Below the pieces are notes generated by a model. That model was given only the letters and a program-made list of their open reading frames with translations, was not told where the DNA came from and did not search any database. From JAWKTT01 sp041398965 (GTDB lineage Bacteria > Planctomycetota > Planctomycetia > Planctomycetales > Planctomycetaceae), in assembly GCA_041398965.1 (NCBI GenBank), contig JAWKTT010000007.1:1-64000 (forward strand): DNA of 64,000 nucleotides, in the 5' to 3' direction. Position 1 is the first letter of the stretch. Each line of letters begins with the position of its first letter. The translations under genes and the position numbers were made by a program. Below are positions 35,524-43,016 of this stretch, piece by piece.

Positions 35524-37707
35524 CTACTTCGCTTCATACACCGGAGCTTGCCAGTCGGGGGGGAGTTTCCCTTGCGGACGCACACCCCGCGATCCGGCAG
35601 GGATCGGAGCGTCCGCTGGCAGAATGAGCGGCATGTCATCTGGAAGGTGCTTGATCTTGAAGTCCTTGTACTCGATCGTCATCGCCGGGCCGACGTGAAC
35701 CTGTACGGCGAGCACACCTTCCAATGCACGCCCTTTTTCGTCCAGATCGATCAAGTCTGCTGTCTGGTGCCCGTCGATCCAATGTTGATGGTGATTCCCC
35801 TCGACCAACACCCGATATTCATGCCATTCCCCCGCAGCGAACTCCTTGACGGGCATCGTCCCAACAATCCACGGCTGACCATCGGGAGCGACGATCACCT
35901 TCTCCCCGGTATGGGACAAAATGCGTCGTCCGCGTTCTTCGTACAGCATGCCGTTGTAGTTGGGATTATTCGCGACGACATCGCATTGATATCCTGTGAC
36001 AATATCCAGACCTAAGTCGGGACGAGACAGCCCCCGATATTGAAGGCCACTATTTCCACCGGGAGTGACTTTGACCTTAACTTGCAATTCGAAGTTACGA
36101 ACGGTCGAAGCAGTCCAAGTGATGAATTGATTCTCTTTGAGTGTTCCATCGGTGACTCCCGTCAAGACGCCGTCCTTCATCGACCAATACTTTCGATCAC
36201 CGGACCAGTTATTGAGATTACGGCCATTCAGGAGATTGGCGAATCCGTCTGGTCCGGGAGGTGCTGCGACGGCAGCAGTGGCAACCGGATGCGGAACCGT
36301 CGACGCCGCGAAACGGTCGCCAATCGGATCAAGCGGGCCTCCGAGATTTCCGACGACCTCTGCCGTCCGCTTGCGGAACGACTCCAGCGTCTCCCGGTGA
36401 GCAGGGGACTTGGCGAGATTAACCAGTTCATCAGGATCGTTTTTTAGATCGAACAGAAACTCATGGGAATGGTCGAAATAGCGAGCATACTTAAACTCGG
36501 CGGTCCGAAGTCCTTCCCATGCCGGAATGCGATTCCGAACGGCAAAGTGCTCGTGATAAGTCTCCGCTCGCCAATCCGCAGGCTTGTTGCCATTGACGAT
36601 CGGCTGCAAACTGCGACCTTGAAATCGCTCGGGGATGGCCACACCGGCCCAGTCGAGAAACGTTGCCGGAAAGTCGACATTGAGAGCGAAAGCGTCTGTC
36701 ACCTTGCCACGTTGCTGCTCGGAAACGCGTGGATCATAAATAATCAACGGGACTCGCAACGACTCTTCATAATGCGACCACTTACCCGCAAGGCCACGAT
36801 TTCCCATGTGGTACCCGTTGTCGGCGGAATAGACGATGATTGTGTTCTCTGCCAACCCCGCTTCTTGCAGTGCTTGTCGAAGTCGACCAATCGCGTTGTC
36901 GATGCCGGTGACCATCCTAAGATAAGCACGCATGTTAATCTGATACTTATGTTCGGTATTCCATCGCCAGAAGTATCGCTCTCTGGTAATACTTGTTTGG
37001 AAGAAGTCCGGCAGACCGTCGAAGATCGCGACGTCATGCAGTCGTGGCGGAGGCATCACCTGATCTTCGTAAAGACCGTTCGCACTCTGTGGCCAGGGAA
37101 ACTGTCCGATTCCCGGTCGATGGTCACCATCCTCGGCATGGCAGGCATTAAACCAGAGATTCAGCGCAAAGGGCTTATCGGCTGACTGCTGTTTGACAAA
37201 GTCGATGCCACGGTCGACGATCAGGTCGGTCTCGTGCTTGAGTGTGCCGTCAGGCTGCTTCTTGTAGTAGGGGTTACGCGAGATATCCTGAAATACGTCA
37301 AAGTGGTCCTGGGGCCGATATCCCGCGGGCATCTTGGCGTGCCATTTCCCAAAGAAGCCTGTGCGATAACCTGATTTTCTCAACAGGTCAGAATATAGCG
37401 TCTCTGCGGCGTCGGGACGGGTGACATCGGGTGACTTTGAGGTGCCGTAGCTTCGACCGTAGAGCCCCGTCAGAATTGTCGTACGGCTGACCCAGCAGAT
37501 CGGCTGACTGACGAACGCATTCTCGAAACGTGTCCCCTGTGCAGCAAGCGAGTCAATGTTTGGCGATTGCACAATTGGGTTACCGTAACAGCCGAGCGTA
37601 CTGGTCGTCTGGTCGTCCGCAAACAGGAAGATGATATTCGGACGCTCAGCCGAACGTAGCGATGACGCCAAGCATAATAGAAAACATAAGTGCAGAATAT
37701 ATCTCAT
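35524..37707 (-). CDS. Sulfatase fused to a DUF1080 module
   Basis: 727 residues from the ATG at 37707, with signal peptide (about 1-20). Residues about 22-480 are a sulfatase: RPNIIFLFADDQTTSTLGCYG, the active-site segment QPICWVSRTTILTGLYGRSYG (Cys71), GKWHAKMP and IIVYSADNGYHMGNRGL. The motif reads C-W-V-S-R, lacking the Pro/Ala of the formylglycine consensus. Residues about 510-700 are a DUF1080 module (GFANLLNGRNLNNWSGD, GGNSGLQYRGL, YKDFKIKHLP) of the kind linked to carbohydrate hydrolysis. The fusion suggests that desulfation and sugar binding or cleavage are coupled in one exported enzyme. In frame, no break at the junction. Confidence 0.92.
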   Translation of the reverse strand: MRYILHLCFLLCLASSLRSAERPNIIFLFADDQTTSTLGCYGNPIVQSPNIDSLAAQGTRFENAFVSQPICWVSRTTILTGLYGRSYGTSKSPDVTRPDAAETLYSDLLRKSGYRTGFFGKWHAKMPAGYRPQDHFDVFQDISRNPYYKKQPDGTLKHETDLIVDRGIDFVKQQSADKPFALNLWFNACHAEDGDHRPGIGQFPWPQSANGLYEDQVMPPPRLHDVAIFDGLPDFFQTSITRERYFWRWNTEHKYQINMRAYLRMVTGIDNAIGRLRQALQEAGLAENTIIVYSADNGYHMGNRGLAGKWSHYEESLRVPLIIYDPRVSEQQRGKVTDAFALNVDFPATFLDWAGVAIPERFQGRSLQPIVNGNKPADWRAETYHEHFAVRNRIPAWEGLRTAEFKYARYFDHSHEFLFDLKNDPDELVNLAKSPAHRETLESFRKRTAEVVGNLGGPLDPIGDRFAASTVPHPVATAAVAAPPGPDGFANLLNGRNLNNWSGDRKYWSMKDGVLTGVTDGTLKENQFITWTASTVRNFELQVKVKVTPGGNSGLQYRGLSRPDLGLDIVTGYQCDVVANNPNYNGMLYEERGRRILSHTGEKVIVAPDGQPWIVGTMPVKEFAAGEWHEYRVLVEGNHHQHWIDGHQTADLIDLDEKGRALEGVLAVQVHVGPAMTIEYKDFKIKHLPDDMPLILPADAPIPAGSRGVRPQGKLPPDWQAPVYEAK

Positions 37708-37760
37708 GATGTCTTTCACATTAGGATTCAAGAGAAGAGTCGCTCGGGCAAATGTGTCGC

Positions 37761-39368
37761 TTAATTCGATTTAGTATCTGCGTTTGATTGAGATGGTTTC
37801 AGGCTTCCCGGGAGAGGCGCGGGCTCAAAGTCGGTCTTGTTGACCCATCCGGAATTCGTCTTCTCGCCCCGCATAAACTTCTCGTAGAAGCCATCCCCGT
37901 TGGTCGGGGGATACCTGTCAAAAACGTCTCCCATTCCGAACATTCGTGGGTCTCCTTGCTCCTTAAGCTCAGCCTCCATGCGTCGCCGCAATTTCGCCAT
38001 CTGCTCTGACTGAGAAGGTTGGTCAGCGACGTTGCGGGCACAGTCGATATCGGACGCAAGGTCATAAAGCTCGTCAGCAGGGCGGAGACCAAAGTTGAGA
38101 CGCCAGTAAATATCGTCCCGATCCTTGCGGCCTCGTTCGAGAATGAGAGTCTTCGTGGGGCTGCCGTCTGTGTCGAGGTAGCCGGTCTCTGGGTTCCCGG
38201 CTGGCCAGCGGGTCGGTTCGTAGTTCTTGAGGTAGAGGTGGGTGTCGGTGACGATACCTCGAATCGGATAGCCCCAGTTGTGAGGGCGTCCAACGTCTGT
38301 TCGTTCTTTGCCGATGAGGACGTGGTCACGTTCCGGCAGCACACGCCCGGACTTGTCGCTTTCCAGAATGCTTCGCCAACTCTTGCCGGTCAGCGGCATC
38401 ATGCCGCTCTCGTCAGTGGTGATCTGGGCGTAGTCGAGGATGGTTGCGGCGATGTCAGTGAAGTCCACGAAGTCGTCGACGACTCGGCCCGGATGCTTAA
38501 TCGAACCAGGGAAACGTATAGCAAGTGGGATATGATTCGCGTCGTGATAGGCGTACCCCTTCACACGGGGGAACGGCATACCATGATCGCTTGTCACAAT
38601 AATGATCGTGTTGTCGAGTTGGCCACGTTCCTCGAGTTCGGAAATCATGCGCCCGAGATGAGTGTCGACATGCTCGACTTCGAGGGCGTAGTCCAGCATG
38701 TCGTGGCGAACGATTTCGTCGTCGGGCCAATAGGTAGGAACCTTCTTAATATCGGCAAGATTTTTTCCCCCTTTGTTGACTCCGGATTGATATTCATAGC
38801 CTCGATGCGGCTCGGTGCAGCCATACCAGAAACACCACGGCGTCTCGTCGGGGGCGGCATCAAGGAAATCCTTGAAATTCGCCGCATAATCATTATTGCC
38901 AATGCCCGTTGTCAATGGCTTCGCTTTCTTATCGTTAAACGGCTTTCCGGTGATGCGACGAGCCTTACCGTTCTTGTCGTTGGCAATACCCGGCCCCCAT
39001 CCTTTTCCGGTGATCCCCATGTGCCAACCTTGATCGGTGAGCACTTCGGGCCAACTCTTCAGCTTGGCGGGGAAATAAGCCATGTGATTCCCGGCCTCTT
39101 CGTTCTGCCAAGCATGACGCCCCGTTAGAATGATCGCCCTTGATGGAGCACACTTCGCTACAGGAGTGTAGGCATTCTTGAAGAGGACCCCTTCCTTGGC
39201 GATGCGGTCAAAGGCAGGAGTGTTGACCCAGGTTGTACCATAGGCTCCGGCATGTAGACCCCAGTCGTCGGCGATCGCAAACAAGATGTTCGGTCGCTCG
39301 GCTCCATGACAAGGGAGCAGGCATGCCATGATGAGGAGGAACGAGAACAGCCCCAAGAAACGGTTCAT
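37761..39368 (-). CDS. Sulfatase, heparan N-sulfatase-like
   Basis: 535 residues from the ATG at 39368, with signal peptide (about 1-23). RPNILFAIADDWGLHAGAYG, the canonical CAPSR (Cys73) in PVAKCAPSRAIILTGRHAWQ and IIIVTSDHGMPFPRVKGYAYHDANH are the diagnostic blocks; their style is that of N-sulfoglucosamine sulfohydrolases. The C-terminal region (WRLNFGLRPADELYDLASDI) is also family-like. The actual substrate is not known. It sits between the sulfatase-DUF1080 fusion (53 bases) and another sulfatase (141 bases) on the same strand. Confidence 0.93.
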   Translation of the reverse strand: MNRFLGLFSFLLIMACLLPCHGAERPNILFAIADDWGLHAGAYGTTWVNTPAFDRIAKEGVLFKNAYTPVAKCAPSRAIILTGRHAWQNEEAGNHMAYFPAKLKSWPEVLTDQGWHMGITGKGWGPGIANDKNGKARRITGKPFNDKKAKPLTTGIGNNDYAANFKDFLDAAPDETPWCFWYGCTEPHRGYEYQSGVNKGGKNLADIKKVPTYWPDDEIVRHDMLDYALEVEHVDTHLGRMISELEERGQLDNTIIIVTSDHGMPFPRVKGYAYHDANHIPLAIRFPGSIKHPGRVVDDFVDFTDIAATILDYAQITTDESGMMPLTGKSWRSILESDKSGRVLPERDHVLIGKERTDVGRPHNWGYPIRGIVTDTHLYLKNYEPTRWPAGNPETGYLDTDGSPTKTLILERGRKDRDDIYWRLNFGLRPADELYDLASDIDCARNVADQPSQSEQMAKLRRRMEAELKEQGDPRMFGMGDVFDRYPPTNGDGFYEKFMRGEKTNSGWVNKTDFEPAPLPGSLKPSQSNADTKSN

Positions 39369-39509
39369 AAGATAGCTTCCTACTCGATGCCAATAAATGT
39401 CTTCATATGAAGAGTGGAGATGTCCGAGATGATTGATGGAAAAGTCACGGAACGATTCCGTCAAGTCGATCACTAACAAGACCTGGTCGACGGTCGTCAC
39501 CGACACGTT

Positions 39510-41372
39510 TTATTCCGGCAGGAGCGTTAAAGTGAGGCGACGGAGGTCCATGATTGACTTCCCCGGAATGGAAATGCCGCGAAGGGTCAGTTCGCCAATA
39601 CCGGCGGGGAGGCTCACTTCGCCGAATTCTAAAGTGCGAAAGTCCTTCATCTGCGATTCCCCAGCTGGTCGAGGGAGCGTGTCCTGGTTGGTGTAGAGAG
39701 GTGGGTCCCAGCCCGGTTGCACTTTGCCAGAAAGTGTGGCGTCGCCGAGGCGAAGTTCCACCGTCGAGCCGGCGTCGGCGATGGGACAGGTGTAATCGAT
39801 GGTGACTGCGTAACGTCCCGCCGTGTGAACATCGACCAGCCAGACTAGTGAGTCTTCTTTCGATGTCCAGTTTACGAAGTACGAACAATTCGGTGCGCCA
39901 CTACTCCTGCGGACCTTACCTCGTGGTTCGCCATCGCGAGCAGGAAGCATGGTGATGGGGAACTCGCGATAGCCAACGGTCAACGGGCGGGGGTCGACGG
40001 CGTTGCCGGTTGAACCGCGTTTGTTCTCGGGATTTGAGTTGCCAAGCGTGACGGTGATCGTTTGCTTCGGGCGCTGGACATCTTTCATCCATTTGGAAAC
40101 TTCCGATTCAAAGTGTTTCACAAGTTCGGGCTGTTGATCGTTGATGGGGATTGTCTGCCCGGGATCGGCGATCATGTCGAAGAGTTTTCCTTTGTCGTCG
40201 AAGCGATGTTGTTGCGTCCGAACACTGACGCGACCAGCCCAGTGGGAGAAAAGCATTCGGTCGGACCAATCGATCTTCTGTTGCTTGAGGAGCGGCGAAA
40301 GATCGCGTCCATCCAGAGGTTTTTCGCCGACACGGTCAACGCCAGCGAGCGAGGTCAGCGTCGGCAGTAGATCAATGGCACCGGCAATCTGTGAGACCTG
40401 AGTCCCTGCAGGTAACTTGCCCGGCCAACGTACAAAACATGTCGATCGAATTCCCCCTTCATCGGTTGATCCCTTGCGGCCCTTCATGCCATCATTCCAT
40501 CGCCAACTGTTCGGGCCATTGTCGGAGAAGTACAGCACGATGGTGTTGTCTGTCAGGTGATGCTCATCCAACTTCTTTAAAACGCGCCCAACGTTTCGGT
40601 CTTGATTCTCCAGCATCGCCAAGGCACACCGTGTCTGATCGGCGACCTCCTGCTTGGGATCGGTGGCCTGCTGTACGATGGGGCGATTCTTAAAACGTTC
40701 CCAGTCCTCCGGCGGGGCGGCCCAAGGAGAGTGCGGTGTCGAGAAGGGGACGTAACATAGAAACGGACCGTCATGATTGCGATCGATAAAGTCGAGAGCC
40801 TTGTCCGTGCAAGCGTCGACAATGTAGCCCTTGGCCCGGATCATCCTGCCGTTATGCTCGAGCGGCGGATCGAAGTACTCGCCCCAGTGTCCCGACGTGT
40901 GGCCGAAGTATTCATCGAAACCTCGCGCCATCGGATGATAAGGCCACTGACTGCCATTGTGCCATTTGCCGAACGCTCCAGTTGCATAGCCTGCCGCCTT
41001 GAATGCGTCGGCGATCGTCCGTTCGTCGAGTTCCAGTCGCTCCTGACCGGTGGAAACTCCGCGGACGCCGCCGCGAAGGTGGTACCGACCTGTCAAAAAC
41101 TCGGCTCTCGTCGGAGAACAGACGGGGCAGACAAAGAACCGATCAAGCGTCACCCCATCACGAGCGATCGAGTCGATATGAGCCGTGTTGACTTGAGTGT
41201 TCCCATTGTGACTGTAGTCCCCCCAACCCGCATCGTCCGCAAGAAAGACGACGACGTTGGGCTTTGTCGCGGACCGATCGTCCCCCCGGGAATGGCCCGG
41301 AGTAAATCCAATGGCGGCGATGGCGAGGCAAACAACTGCCAACATTTGAAGGGACGACCGGAAAAGTAGCAT
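39510..41372 (-). CDS. Arylsulfatase with C-terminal beta-rich extension
   Basis: 620 residues from an ATG at 41372, with signal peptide (about 1-29). PNVVVFLADDAGWGDYSHNGN opens the catalytic domain; the active-site segment is CPVCSPTRAEFLTGRYHLRGG (Cys85, canonical C-S-P-T-R). GKWHNGSQWPYHP and VLYFSDNGPNSWRWNDGMKGRKGS follow. Residues about 485-620, after the usual sulfatase end, form an extra domain with KQTITVTLGNSNPENKRGS and GRYAVTIDYTCPIADAGSTVELRLGDA. It resembles the beta-sandwich tails seen on planctomycete arylsulfatases and may bind carbohydrate. Exported. Confidence 0.93.
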   Translation of the reverse strand: MLLFRSSLQMLAVVCLAIAAIGFTPGHSRGDDRSATKPNVVVFLADDAGWGDYSHNGNTQVNTAHIDSIARDGVTLDRFFVCPVCSPTRAEFLTGRYHLRGGVRGVSTGQERLELDERTIADAFKAAGYATGAFGKWHNGSQWPYHPMARGFDEYFGHTSGHWGEYFDPPLEHNGRMIRAKGYIVDACTDKALDFIDRNHDGPFLCYVPFSTPHSPWAAPPEDWERFKNRPIVQQATDPKQEVADQTRCALAMLENQDRNVGRVLKKLDEHHLTDNTIVLYFSDNGPNSWRWNDGMKGRKGSTDEGGIRSTCFVRWPGKLPAGTQVSQIAGAIDLLPTLTSLAGVDRVGEKPLDGRDLSPLLKQQKIDWSDRMLFSHWAGRVSVRTQQHRFDDKGKLFDMIADPGQTIPINDQQPELVKHFESEVSKWMKDVQRPKQTITVTLGNSNPENKRGSTGNAVDPRPLTVGYREFPITMLPARDGEPRGKVRRSSGAPNCSYFVNWTSKEDSLVWLVDVHTAGRYAVTIDYTCPIADAGSTVELRLGDATLSGKVQPGWDPPLYTNQDTLPRPAGESQMKDFRTLEFGEVSLPAGIGELTLRGISIPGKSIMDLRRLTLTLLPE

Positions 41373-41425
41373 GTCTATTAGCTCTCGGCTCAGAGTTTAG
41401 AAAATGAATTTCCGACTGACGGGGC

Positions 41426-42862
41426 TCACTTCTTTTTCTTGCCCCACATTGGTTCCCAGTCTGACGACTCGGTGCGGGCTTGTGAGAGGTAGTTGCCGAT
41501 GATGGCGGCAATGTCAGGGTGCTTGTCGGCGACGTTCTGCTTCTCGGCGACGTCCGACGATTGATCATACAGGGCAACCGGAGCGTCGGGGCTGCCCATT
41601 CGGATTCCCTTCCATCGCCCTTGATACAGCGCGGCTTGTTTGAAGCCTCCCTCGTGAAACTCCCAATACATAAACTCATGGACTGGCTGCTTTTTGTGGT
41701 TGCCGAGGAGTGTCGGAACGAAGCTGATGGAGTCGCAATTTTCGGGAGGTGTGATGTGGGTCAATTCGCAAGCCGTGGCCATCCAGTCGCCAAAGTAGCT
41801 GGCGTGGTCGGTCGTGGTGTTGGGGGCGATCTTGCCGGGCCACCATGCGATCATCGGCACCCGAATTCCTCCATCGGTGAGACTCCGTTTGATGCCAGTG
41901 TATGGGCCGGAAGGTTCAAACCGTGTGAGGTCGTGATTACTTTCGTTGTGTGGGCCATTGTCGCTGGTGAAGATGACGAGCGTGTTGTCGTCCAGGTTCA
42001 GCTCTTTCAGAGTGGCGAGCATCCGACCGACGTAGCCATCGAGACGCGAAATCATGGCAGCCTGTCCCTTATCTGGTTCGGGCCAGTCTTTGTCGACGTA
42101 CGGTCCAAAATCGGGGACGTGTGCCCCGTTCTTTAATGCGCGAGTTCTTTCGTTATTAGCATGAGGGGTGACCATGCTCCAATATAAGAAGAAGGGCTGT
42201 GACTTGTTCCGTTCGACAAACTGAATCGCTTCGTCGGCGAAAAGGTCGTCAGCAAACTGGACTGCTTTCGTCGCATAGCCCCCGCCGTGACCTCCAACGG
42301 GAGTGACGACGTTAGGGAGCGAAACTCGTTCTTCGTTACGCCAGAGGAAGTCGGGAAAGTGGTTGTGTGCGTGATGCTGATTGAGATAGCCAAAGAACTC
42401 ATCAAACCCTTGCTTGCGAGGCAAACCGCTCTCAGCCTCTCCGACGTCGCCGAGTCCCCATTTGCCGACGAGTGAGGTGCGATATCCCGCTTGTTGCAAG
42501 ACTTTGGCAATCGTAACGTCGCCGGGACGCAGTGCTTGAGCGACGGGGTTAGACTGACCTGCATTCCCTCGAACGCGGGTACGACCATGATGTTTCCCAG
42601 TCATCAACACACTGCGAGAGGGAGCACAAACGGTCGCTCCAGCATAGAAGTGTGTGAACTTCAGACCCTCTTTCGCCATCTGATCCAGATGTGGGGTCGT
42701 GATGACCTTCTGTCCGTAACACCCCAGTTCCGCATAGCCCAGATCGTCTGCCATGATCCAGATCAAATTTGGACGATCGGCACACTGTCCGACTGCAGAG
42801 AAGATGCCGAAAGTCGCAACAAGAGTGACTGCGAATAGTAAAGAGCGTTTCAGGATATCCAT
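41426..42862 (-). CDS. Arylsulfatase
   Basis: 478 residues from the ATG at 42862 (MDILKRSLLFAVTLVATFGI), chosen because it begins the signal peptide; the open frame runs 22 codons further. Blocks: RPNLIWIMADDLGYAELGCYG, canonical CAPSR (Cys79) in GATVCAPSRSVLMTGKHHGRTRVRGN, GKWGLGDVGE and LVIFTSDNGPHNES. This is the common bacterial arylsulfatase form that acts on small aryl or glycan sulfates; the substrate is unknown. It lies 53 bases downstream of the next sulfatase's tail region and 155 bases from the double sulfatase. Confidence 0.93.
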   Translation of the reverse strand: MDILKRSLLFAVTLVATFGIFSAVGQCADRPNLIWIMADDLGYAELGCYGQKVITTPHLDQMAKEGLKFTHFYAGATVCAPSRSVLMTGKHHGRTRVRGNAGQSNPVAQALRPGDVTIAKVLQQAGYRTSLVGKWGLGDVGEAESGLPRKQGFDEFFGYLNQHHAHNHFPDFLWRNEERVSLPNVVTPVGGHGGGYATKAVQFADDLFADEAIQFVERNKSQPFFLYWSMVTPHANNERTRALKNGAHVPDFGPYVDKDWPEPDKGQAAMISRLDGYVGRMLATLKELNLDDNTLVIFTSDNGPHNESNHDLTRFEPSGPYTGIKRSLTDGGIRVPMIAWWPGKIAPNTTTDHASYFGDWMATACELTHITPPENCDSISFVPTLLGNHKKQPVHEFMYWEFHEGGFKQAALYQGRWKGIRMGSPDAPVALYDQSSDVAEKQNVADKHPDIAAIIGNYLSQARTESSDWEPMWGKKKK

Positions 42863-43016
42863 GAGGGGGACTCCGATAATGAGAGCGATGATAAGTGTTT
42901 CACGCTGAGTATCTCGAACTATGGACATTGATGTCCGTCGAGGAGGCCGGAGGTCAACAGACAGGGATATCCGCTGTACCAGGCTATTTGTTTTGCCTAA
43001 TTGAAGCGGTATCTAA

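Noticed and set aside
38019..39128. 369-codon open frame antisense to a sulfatase
   Set aside because: The sense strand encodes a sulfatase with all motifs; the antisense product is Val/Gly/Asp-rich and featureless.
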